From Orobanche coerulescens (taxonomy: Eukaryota > Streptophyta > Magnoliopsida > Lamiales > Orobanchaceae): DNA of 64,000 nt. Under the pieces are notes generated by a model. It was not told the origin of the DNA. It did not search any database and worked only from the letters and a program-made list of their open reading frames with translations. The stretch lies in the NCBI GenBank assembly GCA_033398695.1, contig CM065817.1, positions 31,196,231 through 31,260,230 of the forward strand. The letters run 5' to 3'. This document shows positions 23,359 to 34,320 of the stretch, in pieces (position 1 is the first letter of the stretch; each line of letters begins with the position of its first letter). The position numbers and the translations under genes were made by a program.

Positions 23359-25404
23359 TGTAACACCCCCAAGACATTCAGGGCATATTACAGCGCCGTG
23401 GACCCCACACTGTGGAATCCACCAGGCTAACGTACCAAACATGACATACGACAACGACAAACCATCATAAACATATACGACAAGTTAAATAAAAGACTAT
23501 AACCAACAAATAAAATTCTGTCATCAAATCCATTTCCCAAACGGGGACACAACAGTAACAAGTTTAAATAGGAAGTACTCGAGTACTTAAACCAATTTTA
23601 TAATACATAATCACAAAATCAGACATCAATAATAACCGACGGACATAACACCGAAAATCAATTACTGGACAATATCATGCTTGCCCATCATCCTCATACA
23701 GCTCGAGTGCTCGCTTATCCCCACGATCAGTACCTGAAATACAAAAAGTATTTCCCCCATTTAAGGGGTTAGCGACAACTGCTAGTGCAAGTACAATCCA
23801 TTTGAACTACATTCTAATCAGATGAATATATGCGCCAAAAAGTCATTTTAGAAAACATTTTATATTCCGGAATATTTACAATGTACAATCCCAAAACACA
23901 TTATCTCCAACAAATCACAATTCAAAGTTAACCGTCGGTACGAGACTCACGGCCACCGTACCCCGCAGAGCCCCGTCGGACGTCCCTGGGTGGCTAGCCA
24001 CAGTTCGCGATACGCACACTCACTACACTACGTATCCCTAGAGGTCCCGTCGAACCGTCCCTAGGTGAACATACACATATCCTCCCACAACAACCACATA
24101 TAGCCATAATTCAAATACTAGAACATGTAAACAAATGTAAAGTACTTGCCTTTGAGACATTCTCGAAGAAACGGAGTTGAAACACGACTACGAACGGTCC
24201 GCGTGGAAAACGACGGTTCCTAAAAGAAGGATCAACACAGTTCAGTCTCCACGGACAACAATACTCTATTGGAATACACCCATAACCCCGATTACATGAT
24301 ACGACAATGAACGATCAATCGATACGGGCGAGGGTTTACACAAAATCTCCCCGTATCGATAATTCACGGACTAAAATCAAGAAGGTTGGATTAAGAATCA
24401 CTCACTAATCACAATCGGTAAAGAATATCGTAATATAGATGAAGAATTCGGAACTAAACCCTAAAATCCCGAAAATCCCCCAAATTCTTCAAAATTAGGG
24501 TTCCTGAGGAATTACCTTTAATTCGGCTGATGAAAGGTGATTATGCTGATTATGATATGATGGCTCGATTCTACCGTGATGGAATTTGAAGAGAACTCCG
24601 AATAGAATTGGTGGAAATCGTCTCTAAGGTCGCACGTCGAAAAAACGAAGAGAAAAGAAATAAACTGTTGTTCTGAAACTGTCCGCTGACTTATATTCAG
24701 TGGAGTTAGCGCACGCTAATCGTCATATGTAGCGCGCGCTAACGGGGCCGTGACAGGTCCAGTGGCTACTGCCACCCTTGGTTAGCGTACGCTAACAATA
24801 GGGCGTTAGCGTACGCTAACTGCACATCGGTAGCGCACGCAAGGGAACAGGGGTAGCGTGCGCTACCTACACAGCAGTTCAGCACTGCTGATGTCACATC
24901 AGCAGTAAGCTGCTGCCGAGGGTATAAAACACGAAACGCACGACGAGACCAGAATCCAGGAACATATACGCGAAGCATACAAGACGACGGAGCTAAGCGC
25001 TGAAAGAAAATACAATTCCGACCACCGGAGGGTCCGTAATGCGACAACGAAACTAAGATTCCCTAAACTATTAGGAAATTACAAAAATGGCCCAAGTGCC
25101 CGAAAATCACGAAACGACGTCGGATTTACAAACCGAAAGTCTCCACATGACCAACTCAACCATACGAACTCGTACAATCCAAGAAACAATGAAAACGAAT
25201 GAGTTTTACGAGAATTGAACGTTCATACGGCAAAGCATGCCATAAAACGAAATTACGTGAAAACATCGTCAAAACTCATCTAAACGGAAAAACTCCAAGA
25301 ACAAAGTAGATTTAAAATGTCGAAACAGTTACAAGCGAGTCGATAAAAATAGACATACACCAAAAATGGAAACTGCTAAAAATGGAAAAATTACGGATAT
25401 TACA
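23359..25404 (-). repeat. C LTR 3 (5' LTR), 2046 bp
   Basis: Outer right LTR ending GGATATTACA, followed at once by the TTAGA duplication (25405-25409) and the remainder of B's LTR. Inverted repeat at 24884-24906 and putative TATA at 24690-24698. Confidence 0.95.
24706..24865 (-). repeat. Palindrome array, TAGCGYRCGCTA type, C LTR 3
   Basis: Six motifs in the same order and spacing as LTR 1. Confidence 0.95.
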
Positions 25405-25409
25405 TTAGA
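25405..25409. repeat. Target site duplication of element C, right
   Basis: TTAGA, partner of 9401-9405. Confidence 0.95.
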
Positions 25410-26201
25410 TACACGAGAGCTCGATGATCTCGATTTGCATTAACGCATGCATAGCGTCAAGTACAGATAGGGTTTGACTGATCGTGACCTTATAACTTGA
25501 TCGGGACATTTGAAAGAAGGGTTTATACGTATACCGGTATTCACGACAGAATGGTTCTTGAATGATCCCAATCAGTCGTTCTCAGTTGGGGTACAGTGTA
25601 GGCCGCCAGGCTGGCTAGGTGGTTCTACTACTCTTTGGTTCCTCCCATTGCTGACTGAGACGGACCTACTGAGTCGCGCAATAGGATTGACGACGGAATA
25701 AATAAAGCTAATTCTCTCATTATGAATATTAGATATTGGATATCTAATTGGGACATTGGATGTCTAAATCGATTTATTAGATAAATTGATTTACGGCCTA
25801 ATGAATTAAATAAATTACTGGGTGATTAATATAATTCATAAATATAATTATTTCTTGGAGAAATTAATTATATTATTTTGTATTTGATATGTTTAATTAA
25901 TTGGATTAATTAAACGACACAAATATATCGGAACGGAATAGGAGTTTATCTGTTTGGACGCACGGAAGTCCGAAACGAACCGAACTCATCCCGGCTACTT
26001 CTAGATGGCCATCCCAATTTCCCTCCTCGTTCCTTTGGTCATAGTCTCCACCTTAGTTGGTGGATGACTTGAATAATTAAGGGAACAAGATCTTTTAATT
26101 AATTCATTTTAATTATTTGGTCTTGATTTGGGAGGATTTTATGGGGAATAAAATGAAGACTCTCCTCACTTGTATTGTACAAGCTTTCAACGTGAGAACA
26201 T

Positions 26202-26232
<31 letters not shown>

Positions 26233-26692
26233 CTTTGAGTTTAACACTCATCTTCATCTTCTTCATTCACTTCCTCTTCATTTTTCTTGGAGAAAAATTG
26301 AGAGAAAATTATTGAGAGATATATTATACACTTAGAGTGTAATAATAAAAGCTTCATCATTTGATTCTAGCCGTAACCTTAGAGGTTAATCAAGTGTTGT
26401 TATTCCGGTCGTTTTTCCGGCGCGTGGCAAGTAGAACGCGGTGCTTTCGGTGTTGGATCGTTCAAGGGCTTGGAGCGGATCGGATACGTAGAGATCAACT
26501 AAAGCTTGGGGAATAGCTCAAGAGAAGGTTTCCATTTAATAAACGGACTTCGAGGGTTAGTTTCTTACGACTCTTGCTTTTCGTTTATATATTCGTATAT
26601 ACGTAGCTCGATCGATCCTCGTAGGGATTCGGATCGAATTAATTTTCATTTTACCGCCTACTGGCCTTCGCTTTAGGCACCGAATCCCAACA
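25410..26692 (+). repeat. B shared middle LTR, right part
   Basis: Resumes B's LTR and ends CCCAACA at 26692. It matches 33050-34320 of the 3' LTR. A dinucleotide AG run at 26202-26229 has about 14 repeats, against about 4 in the 3' LTR at 33843. A short frame (25510-25701) inside has no recognisable product. Confidence 0.92.
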
Positions 26693-26694
26693 AA

Positions 26695-26706
26695 GGGTAT
26701 CGGAGC
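26695..26706 (+). other. B right copy primer binding site, degenerate
   Basis: GGGTATCGGAGC, two mismatches from TGGTATCAGAGC, three bases after the LTR end. The position supports it as the tRNA-Met primer site. Confidence 0.75.
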
Positions 26707-28418
26707 GTAGGTCTTGCGATCGTATATACGATATTGGCATTTGGAATGCTCGATTAGATGGTGAATGATTTGGAATCATTTTAGTCATAATCGTGGTATA
26801 TATTTTTACGTTCGTTGTAGTTATATTTTTCGTAAGTTTATGTCTAAATATAAATCTTTATTTCTTGGAAATATGATTTATATTGAAGATATGAATGTTG
26901 AAAAATATTGATATCGATATCCGTCGAAAATCGAGCTCCAATCGTCCGGATGATTTTTGGACAAAGGGCGTGAAGTCGCCGGGTGACTCGGCCGTGTCCG
27001 TGACACGGGCCGTGTCCGCATTCGCCAAAGCACGCCAGCGTGCACTGACCGCGTGTCAGCGACACGGTCCGTGTCAGAGGCGCTCGGAGTCACTCGACCG
27101 TGTCGTGACACGGCCGAGTCCGGCAGTAGGTCTAGGTCACCGCCAAGACGACCCGACGCGTTATTCGCACGGCCGTGTCCGGCCGGCAGTGCCGGCGTGA
27201 CTTCGCCATGGCAGCCATTTTCGCCCGGCCGATTTTTCGTGTATTCTTGAAAATTAATCTCCTCATGTTAAATTGGATTTAATATGATTAAAATGATTTA
27301 TGGTATTTCATTTTATAAGGGAAATTTGATTAATTGGAATACTTGTGATCGACCAATTATTTTGAACGCTTTCATATTACCGATTGTGTGAATCGATGGA
27401 TCGGTTCGTATTGTTGATTGGATCAATGTATCTCTACGCTTTCCATTTATATAGTATTTATTGGATGAATGCTTTTGAATGGGGATGTGGTTCGTGGACT
27501 TAGTTTTGAATCGTTCGTTTTATTCGATTGGGTTGTAAAGGCCGTTTTGAGCCTATTTATTTTACTAGAAATGTTTGTATCTAGGATGCAATTTCGATGT
27601 AAAATTTATATGTAATGACGAAGACCGGAGGAAGATCCATTTCGAGAAGACGAAGATTCAAGATGAAGACTTGTAATTAGATTACGGAGTTTTTGTTTTC
27701 TAGGAACGGTCCATGAACCACATGTTGGTAGCAACTAGGTTGTGAATGGTTGTTTCATATTGTATGAATGCCACAAACGCGCTTAAATGATTAATGTGCA
27801 AAGTGTAATGTTAATCGCGAAAATTCTCCCACGATAAATTATTAAGTTTATAAGGTTTCAAGGTTTTCCTTCCCTCCATCGAGTTTTCGGGAAATTGAAA
27901 TCCAAACCGGATGTGCTATGCTTCCGAGTTATCGGGGTAGTCGTTCGGGGAGGACAGATAAATTACCGGGAGCGCATTGGATGCCTTCGGTTGGAGCAAA
28001 TTTTATCCCTAGAAACCTGATAGGTTGCCGAATAAGATTCAATTGTGAAACTGATTTGCGTCGATGGTATAAACTTAACTTGTTCACGAACCATAGAAAT
28101 CGTATAGGTTGAGGGGAGTGAACAAGGGGAAAAAGAAGATCGAATCATCCATTATATGGGTTGGTGTTGGACACCACTTTATGAAAATTAATAGACTAGA
28201 AACCTGTTCGGTTGCCCTCTATTAAGATTTATAAAGAACTCGATCACCACTATGAAGTAGAGCGACGATACTTCCGAATTTCACATGGGAGTGTGTTATT
28301 CCGATAAAAATAGTGAGAGCTGGGTAACAAGAATAGAAAAGACCTTAATTCTACACTCAGAACATAATTGAATGAGTCACTAATTAATCTGTTATACTTA
28401 ATGCAGACAAATCTTAAT
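26707..28418 (+). other. B right copy untranslated leader, about 1.7 kb
   Basis: AT-rich leader between primer site and gag. No protein is supported. It contains a GC-rich palindrome array (26985-27190). Phrases resembling GAAACCTG-TTGCC recur near 28012 and 28200. Confidence 0.75.
26985..27190 (+). repeat. Palindrome array, ACACGGCCGTGT type, in Copia leader
   Basis: Repeated ACACGGCCGTGT-like motifs, mostly half-palindromes such as GGCCGTGTC and GACACGG, making a sharp GC-rich island in AT-rich sequence. The same motif fills the LTRs of Gypsy element E. Confidence 0.85.
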
Positions 28419-28935
28419 ATGACAATGAATCCACTCGTAATTCTACTCGAAAAGAACACCTTAATGGGACCTAACTTTGTGGATTGGCTCCACAATATGA
28501 TGATTGTCCTCAGTATAGAGGCACTGGGATACGTCTTGGAGACGGACATTCCGGCGCCTCCTGTGCGGACCCGAGCCAATCAGGAAGAGATTGAAAACCA
28601 TGAAAAGTGGGTTAAGGATGACGTGAAAGTCCATGCTTATATGATGGCTTCCATGTCTAATGAGCTTCAGAGAGCTCATGAGAAAATGACTTCTGCTAGG
28701 CAGATTCTATCTCACCTAACCGAACTTTATGGTGAGCACAAAGACAATCGCTAGATATGAGATATCCAAGCAATCGCTCGGTGCAAGGATGAAGGAAGGT
28801 GAGAAGGTTGGGGAACACGTCCTCAAAATGATATCCATGATCGAGAGATTGGAGGCTCTTGATTTTAAAATGGATACTTCTCTCAAACCGACCTTATCCT
28901 ACGCCTCTCCCGATTCCTTCTCACGCTTGTTATGA
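28419..28935 (+). pseudogene. B right copy gag (Copia), frameshifted
   Basis: The ATG at 28419 is chosen because MTMNPLVILLEKNTLMGPNFVDWLHNM matches the usual Copia Gag opening, where a Trp follows the substrate-like segment. It continues IEALGYVLE and HEKWVKDDVKVHAYMMASMSNEL. The frame slips near 28740 and resumes at RYEISKQSLGARMKEGEKVGEHVLKMISMIERLE, then slips again near 28895. Copia Gag forms the particle shell. Remaining Gag up to the zinc knuckle is not readable in one frame. Confidence 0.83.
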
Positions 28936-29012
28936 ACTTCAATCGCAATGAGATTGCATGTAACTTAGGGGCTAATGAACAAACTTGTGACCGCTCGCCT
29001 CGATGAAGACTC

Positions 29013-29627
29013 ATGATGAAGGAGTCTGCTCTTATGATTTCTTCTGGACCTCGGAGGTCTAAGAACAAGAAGAAAAAGACCAAAAAGCAAACTGGACCAC
29101 AAGTTAAGGACCTTAAGGGTAAGGGCAAGGCCGCAATGGTTCCGAGGAACAAGAAGAAGAAGGATGCTTGTCTCAAGTGCGGTGAGCTGGGCCACTGGGC
29201 TAGAGACTGTCCGATTCTTCATGGCACTTCAGGTACAGAACTTTTAGTTTTGGAAACAAATTGTTCTGCTACTGTATTTTCTACTTCCTGCATACTGGAT
29301 TCTGGTGCTAGTTCTCATATTTGTACCGTGAATCAGGATCTGGAACAAAGTAGGAAACTTGGAGCTGGAGAAGTTATGATCACAGTCGGAAGCGGGCATA
29401 GTGTCGAGGCGACCGACATAGGATCACTTCTTTTGGGTTTAGAATCCGGCTTTGTTTTGACTTTAGAAGATGTACTTGTTTTGCCTAAGGGGCACAAAAA
29501 CATTGTATCCATTCCGGTCATGGACCGAAAAGGCTTTTCATTTTTCATTGGTGATGGTTCCTGCAAAATTTATTTTAGAAATAAACTAGTGGGTATTGCT
29601 ACATTGTTAAATGATTGTATCATCTAA
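29013..29627 (+). pseudogene. B right copy: Gag zinc knuckle and protease
   Basis: A lysine-rich stretch (KNKKKKTKKQ) precedes one CCHC knuckle, CLKCGELGHWARDC, and the protease active site ILDSGASSHICT, followed by TLEDVLVLPKGHKNIVSI, the usual Copia protease end. About 204 codons are open, ending at TAA 29625-29627. The missing join to integrase suggests a nonsense or frameshift lesion. Confidence 0.88.
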
Positions 29628-30622
29628 ATCTCAGCAACAAAGTAGTTGTGAATACTATGACTAGAAAACGTGGTAGGGATGAAACCAATCAAGTTTTGAA
29701 ATGGCATCATAGACTTGGTCATGTTGGTTAGACCAAGGTTTACAAGATGGAAAAGGATGGACTTATGGGTCCATTGGGATCGGATCCCTTTCCTACTTGT
29801 GAATCTTGCCTTAAAGGCAAAATGACTAAGTCCCCCTTCACAGGGACTTTTGAAAGAGCCGCTGATAAACTGGGATTAATCCATACCGACGTATGTGGTG
29901 CTTTGGAAGCAGCACGTGACGTATATCAATATATCATTACGTTTACAGATGATCATACTAGGTATGGTTATGTATACTTAATGAAACATAAATCCGAGGC
30001 CTTTGAAAAATTCCAGGAATTTAAGGCCCTAGTCGAGAAACAAACTGGTAATCATATCAAAGCACTTCGGTCGGACCGAGGTGGCGAGTATATGAGTACG
30101 GAGTTTGACGAGTTCCTTAAGGAACATGGAATAGTTTCACAACTAACACCTCCAGGTACTCCTCAGTTAAATGGTGTGTCAGAAAGAAGGAACCGGACCT
30201 TGTTGAACATGGTCCGTTCCATGCTGGGCTATACTGACTTACCAATTTACCTGTGGGGGTATGCACTCCTGACTGCCGCCTATATCTTAAACAGATGTCC
30301 TTCCAATTCCGTTCCTAAAACTCCACATGAGATGTGGGAAGGAAGGAAACCAAGTCTTAATCATATTAGGATTTGGGGATGTCCCGCCTATATCAAGAAG
30401 ACTAAGGTGGAAAAGTTGGAAGCTAGGTCTGCGAAGGGACGTTTCATTGGATTCCCGTCTGGGACAATGGGATATCTATTCTACATGCCCGAAGATCGAA
30501 GGATCATTGTTGCTTTACAAGCACACTTCCTGGAAGATGAGTTCATTCAGGAAGGCGGAGCAGGTAGAAGTATTTCTTTAGAAGAATACAATGAAACTCC
30601 TCGGGAGACACCTGTGCAATAA
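29628..30622 (+). pseudogene. B right copy pol: integrase
   Basis: WHHRLGHV and CESCLKGKM form the HHCC zinc-binding part, with a TAG close after the His pair near 29730. From 29747 it is open for 291 codons: LIHTDVCG with the first catalytic Asp, LRSDRGGEY with the second, NGVSERRNRTLL with the Glu, then MWEGRKPSLNHIRIWGCPAY and KGRFIGFPSG. A TAA at 30620-30622 replaces a Glu (GAA) of the left copy. The point where element A interrupts the left copy corresponds to about 30384 here. Confidence 0.9.
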
Positions 30623-30907
30623 ACTGGAACCGAACTTTCTGAAACACAAGTACAACCACCTCGTAGGTCTAGTAGGGTGTCTCATTTACCTGAGAGGTAT
30701 GGGCTTGTGCACTTGGAGGAGCTGGGTCTCCATGAGGTTCCAAGTGATAGCCAAGAGACCAACCCAACAACCTATGACCAAGCGATGGTGGATGTAGACT
30801 CCGCGAAATGGCGTGAAGCTATGGAAGTTGAGATAGACTCGATGCATGTCAATCAGGTCTGGACTCTAGTAGACCGCCCCAAGGGCATAGTGCTTATTGG
30901 GAACTAG
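30623..30907 (+). pseudogene. B right copy pol: linker and start of reverse transcriptase
   Basis: In-frame continuation between two nonsense codons: SHLPERYGLVHLEELG, ATYDQAMVDVDSAKWREAM-like text and WTLVDRPKGIV. It ends at TAG 30905-30907, where a Lys (AAG) stood in the left copy. Confidence 0.85.
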
Positions 30908-32065
30908 TGGATCTACAATAGAAAGACTGATGGTGATGGAAAGGTTGACGCCTATAAGGCCAGGCTTGTGGCAAAGGGTTATACCCAAAAGGAAGGGATC
31001 GATTACGACGATACCTTCTCGCCCGTAGCCATGATCAAGTCTATTCGCATGATGCTTGCTATAGCTGCCTACCACGATTATGAGATATGGCAAATGGACG
31101 TAAGGACGGCTTTCCTTAATGGATTCCTCGAGGAGGAAATCTATATGGAGCAGCCTAAAGGCTTTGTGTCCGAAGTCGATATTCAGAAAGTGTGCAAGCT
31201 TCAGCGTTCCATTTATGGACTGAAGCAAGCGTCGCGTAGTTGGAACCTTCGTTTTGACGAGGCGGTCAAAGAGTTTGACTTCGTGCAAAATGACGAGGAA
31301 CCTTGTGTATACAAGAAGGTTAGTGGGAGCAAGATCGCATTCTTAGTACTATATGTGGATGATATTCTACTAATAGGAAATGATGTGGGAATGCTCACCG
31401 TAAAAGCTTGGCTTTCGAGTAATTTCTCCATGAAAGACTTGGGAGAAGCAACCTATATTCTTGGAATTCGACTCTACCGGGATAGAGCGAAGAGAACAAT
31501 AGGCCTTTCCCAAGCCCTCTATATAGATAAGATCTTAAAGCGATTTAAGATGGATGATTCTAAAAGAGGGTTCCTACCGATACAACATGGAATAAAACTC
31601 ACCTTGAAGATGTGTCCTCAAAGTGAGGAACAACGAAAAGAAATGAGTAATATACCATATGCTTCGGCCGTGGGTAGCCTTATGTATGCTATGTTGTGTA
31701 CAAGACCTGACATCGCGCATGATGTAAGCGTGGTGAGTAGGTTTCAGGCAAACCCAGGTAGGGAACATTGGACTGCCGTAAAGAACGTTCTCAAGTACTT
31801 AAGAAGGACTAGAGATATGGTTCTGATGTATGGCGGTGGAGAATTGGATGTGGTGGGATTCACTGATTTGGACTTCCAAGGACTGAAGGACGACTCGATG
31901 TCCACTTCTGGCTACATATTTACTCTTAATGGAGGAGCAGTATCTTGGCGTAGTGCCAAGCAAAGCGCGACTGCTGATTCCACCTGTCAGGCTGAGTATC
32001 AAGCAGCCTCGGAGGCTTCCAAGGAAGGGTTACGGATTAAGAAGTTTCGGGAGAACTTCAAATGA
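30908..32065 (+). pseudogene. B right copy pol: reverse transcriptase and part of RNase H
   Basis: Open for 365 codons from 30968 and readable from the preceding stop. Motifs: KARLVAKGYTQKEGIDY, WQMDVRTAFLNG, SIYGLKQASRSWN (the T run that is short in the left copy is full here), LYVDDILLIGND, MYAMLCTRPDIAH, then RNase H with GFTDLDFQG (Asp of the usual TDSD replaced by Leu at one place) and CQAEYQAASEA. The frame is lost near 32048, where CTGGGAG of the left copy reads CGGGAG. Confidence 0.9.
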
Positions 32066-32304
32066 TACCATGTGCTGAGTCTTTGTCATGCATCGCGACA
32101 ACGACGGAGTCAGCGCAGCCAAGGAGCCGAGGTTTCACAACAAAGACCAAACATATTGAGAGGAAGAATAATCTCGTAAGAGAATTTGTTCGCAAGGGAT
32201 ACATCAGGCCGCACGTAGTAGACTCGGCCGACAACGTCGCCGATCCATCGACTAAGCCACTTTCTCGACTAGCTTGGAGCGTCATCGGAGAACATGGGTA
32301 TTAG
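32062..32304 (+). pseudogene. B right copy pol: corrupted RNase H tail
   Basis: Matches 8390-8672 of the left copy but with many small changes around CTG and CAG triplets, so no single frame survives. Fragments such as LVREFVRKGYI and VDSADNVADP remain. The left copy shows the intact version. Confidence 0.8.
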
Positions 32305-32330
32305 ATACCATAGTGTGTGGCATTGAGTGC

Positions 32331-32341
32331 AAGTGGGAGAT
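32331..32341 (+). other. B polypurine tract (right copy)
   Basis: AAGTGGGAGA before the LTR start TGTTAG. Confidence 0.82.
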
Positions 32342-34320
32342 TGTTAGAGTATGCCCTCGTATGCCAATCAGAGGATGTTGAGTGAGGGCATTGTACTTGT
32401 TATTATGTAAACCATTTTTATTAGGCAAATGAATGTTTCTTTATTTTCTGGTAGTTTCTGGCATTCCTAACTCGTAAATAAACATATAGAAACTTGTCCG
32501 TGTATTTGAGAGCTAAAGGTTGGACTCCTTATTGGATAAGGGGTCGGCCTTTGGAAAGGTTATAGCTCAAATACTTAATCGTCAAGTTGATGAAACTTGA
32601 GGCGTTAAGTTTATGTGAAGACTTGTATGACGTGTTCTTTGACATGGAGAGTGCCGTCGAACACTAATGGTTAGTGGGAGCACACGTTATAGGTATGTTA
32701 ATTGGATTAGTAAACTCCAACCGACTCACCCTTGATTCGTCACACGGATTTCACTCGGGACACCAATGACGGAATCGAAAGGTTGTGATAGGTATTCGTG
32801 AACCTTCGACTTGAGGATTTAGTAGGGATGTGCTTGTGATGTCAAGATTTTCATTAGAGTAGTTCGACCCTGTAAACCGGAAGGCGGGGGTCAACCTCGA
32901 CGTGCATCTTGACGGGCAAGTAGCAGGTCCTACTGAATACCAAGATAGAATTCTTTCTCCCATTAGTGAGCGGGTTATAGGTCCTATGCGGTTATTGGCA
33001 GATGAGATCATAAGTCTTTGGCCAAAGCATTGGAGCTAGTTGTATTAGATACACGAGAGCTCGATGATCTCGATTTGCATTAACGCATGCATAGCGTCAA
33101 GTACAGATAGGGTTTGACTGATCGTGACCTTATAACTTGATCGGGACATTTGAAAGAAGGGTTTATATGTATACTGGTATTCACAATAGAATGGTTCTTG
33201 AATGATCCCAATCATTCGTTCTCAGTTGGGGTACAGTATAGGCCACCAGGCTGGCTAGGTGGTGCTACTACTCTTTGGTTCCTCCCATTGCTAACTGAGA
33301 CGGACCTACCGAGTCGCGCAATAGGATTGACGACGGAATAAATAAAGCTAATTCTCTCATTATGAATATTAGATATTGGATATCTAATTGGGACATTGGA
33401 TGTCTAAATCGATTTATTAGATAAATTGATTTACGGCCTAATGAATTAAATAAATTACTCGGTGATTAATTTAATTTATAAATATAAATATTTCTTGAAG
33501 AAATTAATTATGTTATTTTGTATTTGATATGTTTAATTAATTGGATTAATTAAACGACACAAATATATCGGAACGGAATAGGAGTTTATCTGTTTGGACT
33601 CACGGAAGTCCGAAACGAACCGAACTCGTCCCGGCTCCTTCTAGATGGCCATCCCAATTTCCCTCCTTTTTCCTTTGGTCATAGTCTCCACCTTAGTTGG
33701 TGGATGACTTGAATAATCAAGGGAACAAGATCTTTTAATTAATTCATTTTAATTATTTGGTCTTGATTTGGGAGGATTTTATGGGGAATAAAATGAAGAC
33801 TCTCCTCACTTGTATTGTACAAGCTTTCAACGTGAGAACATAAAGAGAGAGATAGACTTTGAGTTTAACACTCATCTTCATCTTCTTCATTCACTTCCTC
33901 TTCATTTTTCTTGGAGAAAAATTGAGAGAAAATTATTGAGAGATATATTATACACTTAGAGTGTAATAATAAAAGCTCCATCATTTGATTCTAGCCGTAA
34001 CCTTAGAGGTTAATCAAGTGTTGTTATTCCGGTCGTTTTTCCGGCGCGTGGCAAGTAGAGACGCGGTGCTTTCGGCGTTGGATCGTTCAAGGGCTTGGAG
34101 CGGATCGGATACGTAGAGATCAACTAAAGCTTGGGGAATAGCTCAAGAGAAGGTTTCCATTTAATCAACGGACTTCGAGGGTTAGTTTCTTACGACTCTT
34201 GCTTTTCGTTTATATATTCGTATATACGTAGCTCGATCGATCCTCGTAGGGATTCGGATCGAATTAATTTTCGTGTTACCACTTCCGCTGGGCCTTCGTT
34301 TTAGGCACCGGATCCCAACA
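32342..34320 (+). repeat. B 3' LTR, 1979 bp
   Basis: TGTTAGAG to GATCCCAACA. Followed at 34321 by TCAGTTTCATT of element D, the expected right-hand insertion junction. It includes the empty site of element C at 33045-33049. No coding. Confidence 0.93.

Larger units (their letters stand above)
9406..25404 (-). mobile_element. Element C: dimeric Ty3/Gypsy (Tekay/Del-like), LTR-internal-LTR-internal-LTR
   Basis: Three LTRs of 2046 bp (9406-11451, 16377-18422, 23359-25404) alternate with two internal regions of 4925 bp (11452-16376) and 4936 bp (18423-23358), all minus strand. Each internal region has its own primer site and polypurine tract. One 5-bp duplication flanks the whole block and none is seen around the middle LTR, so one insertion later became a dimer, or a dimer inserted. 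Pol closely resembles that of A, E and G. The right-hand internal region has the better preserved pol; the left has the better preserved gag start. Confidence 0.95.
6719..34320 (+). mobile_element. Element B: tandem Ty1/Copia retrotransposon, two internal regions sharing an LTR
   Basis: Plus-strand Copia. The order is a pol fragment (6719-8688), a complete LTR split by element C (8689-9405 plus 25410-26692), a second internal region with primer site, leader, gag and pol (26693-32341), and a 3' LTR (32342-34320). Integrase precedes reverse transcriptase, which defines Copia. The middle LTR has a polypurine tract on its left and a primer site on its right, so it served as 3' LTR of one copy and 5' LTR of the next. 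At 34321 the sequence returns to D's LTR; the intact D counterpart is at 49717. The left end lies beyond the window. Protein similarity suggests the Angela/Tork group, with low certainty. Confidence 0.88.

Noticed and set aside
26878..27250. Overlapping frames on both strands in the B leader
   Set aside because: Caused by the ACACGGCCGTGT array; no domain and the position is the untranslated leader.
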